Positions 26,068 through 34,355 of a stretch of 64,000 nt of DNA are shown here, piece by piece. A program made the translations under genes and the position numbers. Positions within the stretch are counted from its first letter, which is position 1; each line of letters begins with the position of its first letter. The notes beneath the pieces are model-generated. The model was not told the origin of the DNA, did not search any database, and was given only the letters and a program-made list of their open reading frames with translations. The DNA is from Microbacterium barkeri (GTDB taxonomy: Bacteria > Actinomycetota > Actinomycetes > Actinomycetales > Microbacteriaceae). The stretch covers positions 124,001-188,000 of the forward strand of contig NZ_BSEJ01000005.1 of assembly GCF_027921765.1 (NCBI RefSeq). Direction: 5' to 3'.

Positions 26068-27621
26068 TTACAGGCGCGTCGCGGCGTCCTGCGCGGCCCG
26101 CACGGCGAGCGCGACCGACATGAGCGTCGGGTTCATCGTCGTCGCGGTCGGGATCGTGCCGTTGCCGCCGACGTAGAGGTTCTCGAAGCCCCACACCCGC
26201 GAGTGCGGGTCGGCGACCGAGGTGCCGTCGTCGGCGACGCCGATCCGGGTGGTGCCCTGGTAGTGCAGGCTCGACCCGTTGGGCATGAGTCGCGGCTCGG
26301 CGATGAAGACACCGAGCCCCTCGCCGATGCGGCGCAGGCGCTCGGTCGCGTCGGCGATCTCGGCCTCCTCCTCGGGGCCGAGCGCGTACTCGATGGTCAT
26401 GTTCGGCAGCCCGCGGTAGTCGAGCTCGTCGTCCGAGAACGTGACGCCGTCCTCGAACCGCGGGCGCTTGCGCATCCCGTAGCCCATGTTGACGTAGCCC
26501 CACCGGTTGCCGGCGTGCGGATGGCTCTCATCGAGCGGGAAGGGGGGCTGCTCGGCGTACATCACCTGCAGGGAGTACGGATGACCCGGCTCGGCGAACG
26601 GGATGCGATTGACGGCGGCGACGGGGTCGACCGGGTTCGCCGCGCGGCGCGCGAGCTCCGCCTCGAGATCGGCCTCCGAGGCGAACCGCGACATCTGATC
26701 GCCGGACAGCGCGACGGTCGAGATGACGACCGGGTGCTCGGTGAGGTAGCGGCCGAGTGCGCGCGGCCGGATGCCCGACGCCCACAGCAGCTGCGGGGTG
26801 CGGAACGCATCGGCAGCGACCACGACGAGGTCGGCCTCGACCGTCGCGGTCTCGCGGGTGCGGAGGTCCTCGACGACGACGCCGGTCGCGCGCGCGCCGT
26901 CGACGACGATCTGGTGCACGAGCGACAGGTCGCGCAGCTCGAAGCGCGCCGCGAGCGGGGAGCCCGGGTCGGCGAGCGGGCCGAGCACGACGTCGGCGCC
27001 GGCCCAGCGGACCGTGCCGTCGGGCTGCGGGTCTCCCGCGACCGGCAGCGTGCTCGGCGCGGGGTCGGAGCCCGCTGCCTCCTCGAGCAGCGAGCGGATG
27101 GCCGCGCCGACGGCCGAGTCGGCGAACGCGGCGCTCTGCACGTGCAGGAGCTCCTCCGCGCGCTGGATGAGCGCATCCCACTCCGCGTCGTCGATGAAGT
27201 CGACGCGCTCCGAGCCGGAGGGGCGGGGCGTCGCGCACGTCCAGTGGGCGCCCATCCCGCCGACGTTCGTCGACGCGGCGGCCGCCGGGAAGGTCGGTGC
27301 GTGCGCGGCGCCCTCCCCGCCGAAGTCGAGAAGATGCGTGCCCTGGCGCGCCGTGAACATCCCCTCCACGACCGTTCCGGCGGGGATGCCGAGCGACTCG
27401 CGCAGGGCGCCCGCCTGCGGGCCCTGCGAGAGCTCGCGCGCCCGCGCCTTCTCGTCGGGCGACGGGATGTTGCGCACGCTCTCCCCCGGCACGGCGGTGA
27501 GCTGCGGACCGGCCTCGAACATGACCACACGGGCGCGCGGATGGCGCTCGAGCAGCTCGCGCGCGAAGGTCGAGCCGATGGGTCCGCTGCCGACGACGGC
27601 GATGACGGGCTGGTCGTTCAT
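26068..27621 (-). CDS. GMC / pyranose-oxidase-like oxidoreductase, candidate glycoside C3-oxidase (CarA-like), copy 1
   Basis: A 517-residue FAD enzyme. The Rossmann motif GSGPIG is at 11-16. VGGMGAHWTCATP at 120-132 matches the flavin-attachment region of pyranose 2-oxidase, with His126 at the position of its FAD-linked histidine. The C-terminal catalytic pair is His453 (SSLHYQG) and Asn497 (MNPTL). Bacterial relatives oxidise C3 of glucosides, including C-glycosides, making them substrates for CarBC. GAGGAG precedes the ATG, which overlaps the MFS stop. The island context supports a CarA-like role, but glucose or glycoside specificity cannot be read from sequence. Confidence 0.8.
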   Translation of the reverse strand: MNDQPVIAVVGSGPIGSTFARELLERHPRARVVMFEAGPQLTAVPGESVRNIPSPDEKARARELSQGPQAGALRESLGIPAGTVVEGMFTARQGTHLLDFGGEGAAHAPTFPAAAASTNVGGMGAHWTCATPRPSGSERVDFIDDAEWDALIQRAEELLHVQSAAFADSAVGAAIRSLLEEAAGSDPAPSTLPVAGDPQPDGTVRWAGADVVLGPLADPGSPLAARFELRDLSLVHQIVVDGARATGVVVEDLRTRETATVEADLVVVAADAFRTPQLLWASGIRPRALGRYLTEHPVVISTVALSGDQMSRFASEADLEAELARRAANPVDPVAAVNRIPFAEPGHPYSLQVMYAEQPPFPLDESHPHAGNRWGYVNMGYGMRKRPRFEDGVTFSDDELDYRGLPNMTIEYALGPEEEAEIADATERLRRIGEGLGVFIAEPRLMPNGSSLHYQGTTRIGVADDGTSVADPHSRVWGFENLYVGGNGTIPTATTMNPTLMSVALAVRAAQDAATRL

Positions 27622-29177
27622 GGAGTCTCCTCGCGGGATGAGGCGGGGCCGCCTGCGGCGGCCTGGGGGATCGGATGGCCGCGCCCGACGAGGCGGGTCG
27701 GCTCTGCGGCGGGCGGATGGGCAGGGGCGTGCTCGTCCGAGAGGCGCCCGGCAGGCAGGAGAAGCGCGATGACGAAGCCGAGGAGGTAGACGAGCGCGAG
27801 AGCGCCGAACACAGGCCCCATGACGTCGCCGTACGCGCGGGCGACGGCGTCCTGCACGGCCGCGGGCGCCGCGTGCACCTCCTGCGGCGTGAGCGCCGCG
27901 ACCTCGGAGACGAGGGCGGCGGCCACGCCCGCGCCGATCACGCCTCCGACGATCGCGGTCGCGACCGTGGAGCCGATCTGGCGGACGAGGTTGACCGCAG
28001 CGGTCGCGGCCCCGGTCGCCGAGCGCGGCGCCGAGCTCTGCGCGACCGCGACCACGAGGCTCATGAAGAGGCCCGTGCCGATGCCGACGAGCGCCATGAG
28101 CGCCATCGGCACCCACAGCGGCAGCCCGAGCGGGAGGACCGCCATCGCTCCGAGGCCGAACGACGCCAGCAGCGGGCCGGCGATCGCGAAGCGCCGGTAG
28201 CGCCCGGTGCGCCCGACGAGCCATCCGCTGAACAGGCTCGACCCGAGCATCCCGAACACCGTGGCGATCGGCACGAGACCCGAGACCGTCGCGCTCGTGC
28301 GGTACGCCATCTGGAAGAACGTCGGAAGGTACGCCGTGACCGAGAAGAGCCCGACGCCGATGACCGCGGAGAGAGCGGTCGACGCGGCCATCCGGCGGTC
28401 GGCGAACAGGCGCAGCGGAACGAGCGGGTGCGATGCGCGGAACTCCACGAGCACGAAGACCGCGAAGCCCGTCGCCGACAGCGCCGCGCACGCGAGGCCG
28501 GCGCCGAGCGCGGCGGGATCGCCGAGCCAGGTGACCGCGAGCACGAGCGAGACCATGGCGACCGCGAACGCGAGGGCCCCGGCGAGGTCGATGCGCCCCC
28601 GCTCCGCCCCGCTCTCGACGTGCGGCAGCGCGAACGCCGCGAACGCGAGCGCCGCTCCGCCGAGCGGCAGATTGATCCAGAAGACCCACGGCCATCCCCA
28701 CGTGTCGACGATCACCCCGCCGAGCACGGGGCCGGCGAGGATCGCGACCGGGAAGGCCGCGCCGATGACGCTCATGTACCGCGCGCGCTGCCGGGGCGTC
28801 GTCACGTGCGCGACGATCGTCTGCGACATGAGATGGAGACCCGCCGATCCGATGCCCTGGACGACGCGCGCGACGATGAGCGCCGTCATGCCGGGGGCGA
28901 AGCCGCACGCGAGCGACGCCGCGAGGAACACCGCGAGCGAGACGAGGAAGACCAGGCGCGGGCCGATCATGTCGCCGAGGCGGCCGATGACCGGCATGAG
29001 CACCGTGCTCGCGAGCGTGTAGGCCACGATGATCCAGCTCATCTGCGCGAGCGCGTCGAGCTCGCCGGCGATCGTCGCGAGCGAGGTCGAGACGATGGTG
29101 TGGTCGAGCGCGCCCAGGAACGACACGACGAAGAGCGCGCCGACGAGGAGTCGGATGCGGAGCGGAGAGAGGTTCAT
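27618..29177 (-). CDS. MFS transporter, DHA2 (14-helix) family
   Basis: A 519-residue transporter with about 14 hydrophobic segments and the EmrB/QacA-type motifs: LDHTIVSTSLATIAGEL in the first helix and the GRLGDMIGPRLVFLVSLA loop. Such proteins usually export toxic or aromatic compounds by proton antiport. It is the first gene of a two-gene unit with the GMC oxidase (ATGA overlap) and has an island operator over its -35. It could export an aglycone or import a glycoside; export is more usual. Confidence 0.85.
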   Translation of the reverse strand: MNLSPLRIRLLVGALFVVSFLGALDHTIVSTSLATIAGELDALAQMSWIIVAYTLASTVLMPVIGRLGDMIGPRLVFLVSLAVFLAASLACGFAPGMTALIVARVVQGIGSAGLHLMSQTIVAHVTTPRQRARYMSVIGAAFPVAILAGPVLGGVIVDTWGWPWVFWINLPLGGAALAFAAFALPHVESGAERGRIDLAGALAFAVAMVSLVLAVTWLGDPAALGAGLACAALSATGFAVFVLVEFRASHPLVPLRLFADRRMAASTALSAVIGVGLFSVTAYLPTFFQMAYRTSATVSGLVPIATVFGMLGSSLFSGWLVGRTGRYRRFAIAGPLLASFGLGAMAVLPLGLPLWVPMALMALVGIGTGLFMSLVVAVAQSSAPRSATGAATAAVNLVRQIGSTVATAIVGGVIGAGVAAALVSEVAALTPQEVHAAPAAVQDAVARAYGDVMGPVFGALALVYLLGFVIALLLPAGRLSDEHAPAHPPAAEPTRLVGRGHPIPQAAAGGPASSREETP

Positions 29178-29282
29178 CAGCGGATGGCCCGTACGACCGG
29201 GCTGTCGACTCGACCTGGTGTGCCCCGTCGGCCTCGGCGCCGACGGGAACGAGCCCTCGCGGGCCCCGATGTCCCCGCCAGC

Positions 29283-29313
29283 ATATCAGCTTCAGTAGAA
29301 AAACTGCATAAGT
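29283..29313 (-). promoter_or_regulatory. Promoter with island operator, site b, for MFS-GMC unit
   Basis: On the minus strand, CTTATG-N11-CTGAAG occupies 29290-29312. A -35 TTATGC (29306-29311) and -10 TGATAT (29283-29288) with a 17-base spacer overlap it, so binding would block the promoter. Confidence 0.62.
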
Positions 29314-29323
29314 AGGTCGAAAG

Positions 29324-30241
29324 TCATCCTTGACGTGCGTGCAGCCAGTCGCTCACGACGTCGAGCGTGCGGAGCGCGCCCGCGTCGCCCGGCTGGTCGA
29401 TGTGACCATGCGCGGCGCCCGGCTCCACGTGCAGCTCGACCGTCCCTCCGGCCGCACGCACCGACCCGGCGAACGACTCGCCGGATGGCCGGAGCGCGTC
29501 TCGCTCGCAGACGACGACGAGCGCGGGCGGGTATCCCGCGCCGCTCCCCTCGCCCGGGAACGCGTGCGGATCGCTCAGGGCGTCGACGGAGCCCGCGAAG
29601 TTCAGGGCGAGCTGCGCATGGGGTGATGCGGGATCGAGCGGCACCCCCGGGTTCGCGCTGTTCGCGTGAAGCGCAGGGTAGACGGCCAGGAGCCCGCCCG
29701 GCAGGGGCCCCTCTGCGCCGTCGCGCACACGCGCGGCCACGCCGACCGCGAGGTTGCCGCCCGCACTCGCCCCGCCGAGCACCAGGCGATCAGCCGGGAG
29801 CCCCAGCAGGGCAGGGGCGGAGCGCCAGGCCACGAGCACATCGTCGGACGGCGCGGGGAAGTGCGCCTGGCCGAGGCATTTCGTGTAGTCGACCGCGAGA
29901 ACGGGGATCCCGCGTGCCGCGAGCTCCCTGGCCACCCAGTTCGACTCCGGCATGTCGAGGTGCCCGCCGATGAACCCGCCGCCGTGCACCCAGACGAGCG
30001 CGACGCGCGCTTCCGCCCCGGGGCGCCGGTAGAGCCGCACGGGCACGCCGCCCTGCGCGCCGTCGACCGTGTGCTCGACCGTCTCGATCCCGCGCAGATG
30101 AGGGAACCGCCGCTCGAGCGACGCCGTGTCGATGTCGGGGCGCGGATCCTCCGGCTCCCCGTGCTCGGCGAGCCATCGGATGGCCTCGCGCACGGGGAGG
30201 CGTCGGAAGTCGGGCAGGCCGGCTGCGTCGGCGTCGCTCAT
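29324..30241 (-). CDS. Alpha/beta hydrolase, hormone-sensitive-lipase-like esterase
   Basis: A 305-residue esterase of the HSL family. The oxyanion motif HGGGFIGG is at 86-93 and the nucleophile is Ser159 in GGASAGGNLA. Later VVVCERDALRPSGE and PGAAHGHID supply the Asp and His of the triad. The ATG at 30241 is chosen, two bases past the upstream stop. It is the last gene of a three-gene operon with a Gfo/Idh dehydrogenase, and could remove acyl groups from acylated glycosides. The substrate is not deducible. Confidence 0.82.
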   Translation of the reverse strand: MSDADAAGLPDFRRLPVREAIRWLAEHGEPEDPRPDIDTASLERRFPHLRGIETVEHTVDGAQGGVPVRLYRRPGAEARVALVWVHGGGFIGGHLDMPESNWVARELAARGIPVLAVDYTKCLGQAHFPAPSDDVLVAWRSAPALLGLPADRLVLGGASAGGNLAVGVAARVRDGAEGPLPGGLLAVYPALHANSANPGVPLDPASPHAQLALNFAGSVDALSDPHAFPGEGSGAGYPPALVVVCERDALRPSGESFAGSVRAAGGTVELHVEPGAAHGHIDQPGDAGALRTLDVVSDWLHARQG

Positions 30242-30242
30242 G

Positions 30243-30998
30243 TCAGTTCCCTTCGGAGAGGACGGCGCGCACGCGCTCGTCGTGCACGAGGTCGGACAGG
30301 TCGGTCGCCCCGCCGTGCACCGCACGCCGCAGGGCAGCTCGCGCGGCGGACTCGCGCACCCGGGGGAGCACGAGCTCGCCGTCCGCCGTGGCGACCCGCA
30401 CGTCGACGCCACGGGGATCGACGCGCACCTCGACCCGCTGCTCGCCGAGCGTCCGCGCGACGATCGCCGGATGGCCCGAGGTCGCGCCCGCGAGGAGCGT
30501 CACGGGGACCCCGTGGGGCGTCGCCAGGAGGGCGAGGACGCCGGCCGAGCTGTGCGTGCACGCGGACGGCGCGAGAGGCCCGGCGAGCACCCGGCCCCAG
30601 CCGATCGCGTCGCGGAGCCACTCCGCCGCCGCGTCGGTCGGCAGAGCCGCCTCGACGACGACCGCGCGAGCCGCGGCAGCCGCGCGGGACGCCTGCTCCG
30701 GCAGCGGGCGCAGCCGCTCGCGCTCGACCGCGCACTCCGCTGCGCCGAGCACGTCGAGCGCCTCGGCCGGAACGGACACCGGCTCGGCGACGAGCGGCGA
30801 CGTCGAGCGGCTGCTCCCTGCGAGAGCGTCGCGCAGCCGCGAGACCCATCCGTCGGCGCCGTCGACCACGACCACACCCGCGCCCCCGGGCTCCGCGGTG
30901 CGCCCGCGGCCGGGACCGACGGTCAGCGGCAGCTCGATCGCGGCGACCCGGAAGCGGTCGGCGGACCCCCGCGCGGACGCGAGATCCACGCCGATCAT
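30243..30998 (-). CDS. Protein of unknown function between Gfo/Idh and esterase genes
   Basis: A 251-residue protein I do not recognise. It is alanine/valine-rich, with possible Rossmann-like strands (GVVVVDGADGWV near 40) and a region CTHSSAGVLALLATPHGVPVTLL near 150 that could be a sugar-binding or oxidoreductase-like fold. No signal peptide or membrane segment. The ATG overlaps the stop of the Gfo/Idh gene (ATGA) and its stop is one base from the esterase start, so it is a true operon member. It may be a divergent partner of the dehydrogenase. Confidence 0.6.
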   Translation of the reverse strand: MIGVDLASARGSADRFRVAAIELPLTVGPGRGRTAEPGGAGVVVVDGADGWVSRLRDALAGSSRSTSPLVAEPVSVPAEALDVLGAAECAVERERLRPLPEQASRAAAAARAVVVEAALPTDAAAEWLRDAIGWGRVLAGPLAPSACTHSSAGVLALLATPHGVPVTLLAGATSGHPAIVARTLGEQRVEVRVDPRGVDVRVATADGELVLPRVRESAARAALRRAVHGGATDLSDLVHDERVRAVLSEGN

Positions 30999-32035
30999 GC
31001 GGCGCTCCGCACGGCGTCCGCGACCGCATCCGCGAGATCGATCGCGTAGTGCGCGTCGGCCGCGATCTCGTCGTACTCGACGGGCGCGTCGCCATCCAGC
31101 GCCGCCGCGAACGCGCGCCAGAGCGCGACATAGCCGTCGTCCGCGGCGCGCGGATGGCGGATGAGTCGGCCGTCGTCATGCCGGATCCGCACCTCGGCGG
31201 AGCCGACGTGCACGAACGACGGCGGGAAGTCGATCTCGACGCCATCCCCCTCCGTCCGGATGGAGACGCGCCACAGCGCCTCGGCGCCGTCGGGCACCAT
31301 CGCCGTCGCGAGCTGCACGAGCACGTCGCCCGCGCGGAATCCGATCGCGTATCCGATCGGCAGCACGGGGCGTGCGAACACGACCTCGTCGAGGCGGGGC
31401 GCGAGATCGCGCAGCAGCGGGGCGTCGTGGATCGCGAGGCCGAGGACGAGCTGGCGGAGGACGGCCGCGGCGAAGCCCGCATCCGACCAGTCGGGCGCCG
31501 AGCGCGCGGGCGCGGCCACGCCGCGGTCCGCGAACTCGGTCACCGCGGCGTGATAGCGGTCGTTGGCCGGCAGCGACACCGTGACGGAGATGCTCTGAAC
31601 CCGTTCGCGCCGTGCGATGAGGAAGTGCTTGGCGCGCCCCCACGCGGGGTCGTGGAGGTGATTCGTCCCCACGATGAGCGCGACCCCGGCCTCGCGGCAG
31701 GCGCGCAGCACCGCGTCCACCTCGCCGTGCGCGAGAGCGAGCGGCTTCTCGCACAGGACGCCGCGCTTGCCCGCCGCGACCGCCGCGAGAACCTGGCCCG
31801 CATGACGCTCTGGCGGCGACGCGATCACGACGACCTCGACGGCCGGGTCGGCGAGCAGCTCCTCGGCGCTCGAGGAGGCGCGGGCTCCCAGCGGTGCCGC
31901 GATGGCGGCCGCGCGCCCGCTGCCCGCGTCCGCGACGTGCACGACCGCGAAGCGATCGCCCAGGCGGGCGAGGGTGGGGACGTGGAGCGCTGCCGCGCCC
32001 GGGCCCGCGCCGATGATCCCGACTCCTGTGGGCAT
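30995..32035 (-). CDS. Gfo/Idh/MocA-family NAD(P)-dependent oxidoreductase
   Basis: A 346-residue two-domain dehydrogenase. The N-terminal Rossmann motif is GAGPGA at 9-14 and the family's EKPLA is at 96-100; HDPAWGRAKH in the C-terminal part is part of the substrate domain. Members act on sugars, inositols and 3-keto-glycosides. It is the first gene of the operon transcribed away from the ROK regulator, with the best-conserved island operator between them. Reduction or oxidation of a 3-keto sugar is plausible but unproven. Confidence 0.85.
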   Translation of the reverse strand: MPTGVGIIGAGPGAAALHVPTLARLGDRFAVVHVADAGSGRAAAIAAPLGARASSSAEELLADPAVEVVVIASPPERHAGQVLAAVAAGKRGVLCEKPLALAHGEVDAVLRACREAGVALIVGTNHLHDPAWGRAKHFLIARRERVQSISVTVSLPANDRYHAAVTEFADRGVAAPARSAPDWSDAGFAAAVLRQLVLGLAIHDAPLLRDLAPRLDEVVFARPVLPIGYAIGFRAGDVLVQLATAMVPDGAEALWRVSIRTEGDGVEIDFPPSFVHVGSAEVRIRHDDGRLIRHPRAADDGYVALWRAFAAALDGDAPVEYDEIAADAHYAIDLADAVADAVRSAA

Positions 32036-32055
32036 GCGACCTCCTCGTCGTGCGC

Positions 32056-32080
32056 ACTTACGTTAAAAGTACACGTAAGT
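32056..32080. promoter_or_regulatory. Island operator, site c, between Gfo/Idh and ROK genes
   Basis: ACTTACGT (32056-32063) is perfectly mirrored by ACGTAAGT (32073-32080): 8-base arms, the longest of the nine sites. It lies in the 103-base divergent region beside the ROK gene, as expected for autoregulation. Confidence 0.72.
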
Positions 32081-32138
32081 TTCGGCGCGATCGACAATAG
32101 ATCGCGCGATCTGGCGGGCACTGTGCCAGAATCCGAGG

Positions 32139-33404
32139 ATGGCGAACCAGTCCACCCTCCGATTCGGGGCCCAGACCGACGAGGTCACGAGCCTGCTGCG
32201 GATCGTCAATCTCGTCCGGACCGGCGAGGCCACCACGCGGCCCGAGATCGGCCGGCTGACCGGGCTCGGGCGCGGCGTCGTGTCGCAGCGCGTCGACCGC
32301 GCGATCGAAGCGGGCTTCCTCGAGGACGCCGAGCTGGGCCCGTCCTCCGGAGGGCGCGCGCCCCGCGTGCTGCGCTTCCGATCCGAGCAGGCGCGCATCC
32401 TCGTGTGCGCCCTCGGCGCCCTGCACATCCGTGTCGGCGTGACCGATCTCGACGGGCGGGTGATCGCCGACGATCACGCACCGTGGGACATCACACGCGG
32501 GCCGGACGCGACGCTCGACGCCGCGATCGAGATGGCCGAGACCGTGCTCGCGCAGACAGGGGACGCCCCGATCTGGGCCGTCGTCGTCGGCGTCCCCGGG
32601 CCCGTCGACTTCAGCTCGGGGCGCCCGGTCGCTCCGCCGATCATGCCCGGCTGGAGCGGATTCGACGTCCGCGCGCGCTTCGAGGAGCGGTTCTCCGCGC
32701 CCGTGTGGGTCGACAACGACGTGAACCTCCTCGCGCTCAGCGAGCGCGACCGCCGCCGTGCGCAGAACGTCGACCTCATCTTCTGCAAGATCGGATCCGG
32801 CATCGGCGCCGGCCTCCTCTCGCAGGGGCACCTCCACCGCGGTGCGAACGGCGCGGCCGGCGACATCGGGCACGTGCGCGTGCTCGGCTCGGAGGAGCTG
32901 TGCCGGTGCGGCAAGATCGGCTGCCTCGAGGCCGTCGCGAGCGGATGGGCGCTCATCCGCGACGCGCAACGCGCGGTGGCGGAGGGCGACGACGGAGCCC
33001 TCGCCTACTTCGTCAAGAACGACGAGGAGCTCACCCCGGAGCACATCGCGATCGCAGCCACCCACGGCGATGCGCTCGCGATCTCGCTCATCCAGAAGTC
33101 CGCACGCGTCGCCGGGGAGTCGATCGCGACGCTCGTCAACATGTTCAACCCGGCGGTGATCGTCATCGGCGGTGCGATCGCGTCCGCGGGCGAGGTCTTC
33201 CTCGCGGAGGTGCGCCAGCGCGTGTACGAGCTCTCGCTGCCCCTCGCGACCCGCGACCTGCAGATCGTGAACTCCGCGAACGACCCGACCGAGCCCATCC
33301 GCGGCGGCGCGCAGCTCGCGATCGAGCAGCTGTTCGACGCGACCTTCCCGCGCTGGTTTGCGGACGGCCGGCCGACCATCCAGGGGGTGCTCGCCGCGGC
33401 CTGA
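32139..33404 (+). CDS. ROK-family transcriptional regulator, proposed master regulator of the island
   Basis: A 421-residue ROK protein. An N-terminal winged HTH at about residues 15-75 (TRPEIGRLTGLGRGVVSQRV) is followed by the sugar-kinase-like domain with VVVGVPGPVDFSSG, GHVRV (His245) and the zinc motif CRCGKIGC (Cys255, Cys257, Cys262). ROK repressors release DNA when they bind a sugar or sugar derivative. It sits in the middle of the island next to the best operator copy. Kinase activity is unlikely given the HTH. Confidence 0.88.
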   Translation: MANQSTLRFGAQTDEVTSLLRIVNLVRTGEATTRPEIGRLTGLGRGVVSQRVDRAIEAGFLEDAELGPSSGGRAPRVLRFRSEQARILVCALGALHIRVGVTDLDGRVIADDHAPWDITRGPDATLDAAIEMAETVLAQTGDAPIWAVVVGVPGPVDFSSGRPVAPPIMPGWSGFDVRARFEERFSAPVWVDNDVNLLALSERDRRRAQNVDLIFCKIGSGIGAGLLSQGHLHRGANGAAGDIGHVRVLGSEELCRCGKIGCLEAVASGWALIRDAQRAVAEGDDGALAYFVKNDEELTPEHIAIAATHGDALAISLIQKSARVAGESIATLVNMFNPAVIVIGGAIASAGEVFLAEVRQRVYELSLPLATRDLQIVNSANDPTEPIRGGAQLAIEQLFDATFPRWFADGRPTIQGVLAAA

Positions 33405-33408
33405 GACC

Positions 33409-33442
33409 GCTTCTTACGAAAAACGACGGAAGTGTGTATCTT
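33409..33442 (+). promoter_or_regulatory. Promoter with island operator, site d, for ThuA-CarBC fusion operon
   Basis: A -35 TTACGA (33414-33419) and -10 TATCTT (33437-33442) with a 17-base spacer precede the ThuA gene. A weaker operator copy (CTTCCG-N11-AAGAAG on the minus strand, 33410-33432) overlaps the -35. Its right arm is the poorest match of the set. Confidence 0.55.
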
Positions 33443-33470
33443 CTGGGTCTAAGTCACACGAAGGAGTGTC

Positions 33471-34355
33471 ATGACCCCGAAGCCCATCCGCACGCTCATC
33501 GTCACCGGGATGACCGACGTCCACCACGACTGGCGGAAGACCACTCCGGCCCTCGTCGCGCTGCTGGAGTCGACCGGGCGCTTCGATGTCCGGGTCTCCG
33601 AGGAGTTCCGGGGCGCGACCGCCGACACGCTGCGCCCATACGATCTCGTCGTCCTCAATTACTACGGGCGGCGCGACCCCTGGCGCGACGTGCCCGAGGA
33701 GCGCTTCGGCGAGGAGACGGAGCGCGCGCTGTTCGACTTCGTCGCCTCGGGCAAGGGCCTCGTCGCGTATCACCCGACCCTCGCGGGAGGCGTCGGCTGG
33801 GATCCGGAGTACGAGCGCCTCCTCGGCGGCGTGATGCGCGAGGACACCTCGCGGCGGGCGCCGAACAACGACTTCCTCCTCCGCACGGCCGAGGCGCACC
33901 CCATCACGGATGGATGGCCCGCCGAGTTCCCGCACTACGGCGACGACCTCTACGTCGACCTGCGCTGGCCCGAGGGTGTGCGGAAGACGATCCTGCTCAC
34001 CGGCTGGGACAACCCGCTGCGCTACACCCAGGTGCCCGCCCAGTGGCGCGCGCTGCCGGGCATGGGCGAGGAGCACCCCGTCGCCTGGACGGTCGAGTAC
34101 GGCGCAGGCCGCTCGGCCTCGATCGGCATCGGCCACGACGTCGCGGCGATCGGGCACCCCGCGTTCCGCGCGCTCTTCCCGCGAGCCGCCGAGTGGGCGG
34201 CGACGGGGGAGGTGACCATCCCCACGCCCGAGGATCTGGGCGAGCCCGTCGAGGGCGGCGACTGGTGGCCGACGACGCTCGAGCCGATGGTGCGCCGCAT
34301 GTTCGACGACTGGGTCGCGGCGGGCGAGCCCGCGACGCAGAAGGGCGGCGCATGA
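33471..34355 (+). CDS. ThuA domain protein
   Basis: A 294-residue glutamine-amidotransferase-like ThuA domain: RTLIVTGMTDVHHDWRKTTP at the start, YDLVVLNYYGRRDPW, GLVAYHPTLAGG and the GIGHDVAAIGHPAF end. The founding ThuA acts with a Gfo/Idh enzyme (ThuB) in handling 3-keto-trehalose, so a role on 3-keto sugars fits this island. AAGGAG precedes the ATG. It is the first gene of a three-gene operon whose next member fuses CarB-like and CarC-like parts (ATGA overlap). The exact reaction is unknown. Confidence 0.8.
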   Translation: MTPKPIRTLIVTGMTDVHHDWRKTTPALVALLESTGRFDVRVSEEFRGATADTLRPYDLVVLNYYGRRDPWRDVPEERFGEETERALFDFVASGKGLVAYHPTLAGGVGWDPEYERLLGGVMREDTSRRAPNNDFLLRTAEAHPITDGWPAEFPHYGDDLYVDLRWPEGVRKTILLTGWDNPLRYTQVPAQWRALPGMGEEHPVAWTVEYGAGRSASIGIGHDVAAIGHPAFRALFPRAAEWAATGEVTIPTPEDLGEPVEGGDWWPTTLEPMVRRMFDDWVAAGEPATQKGGA

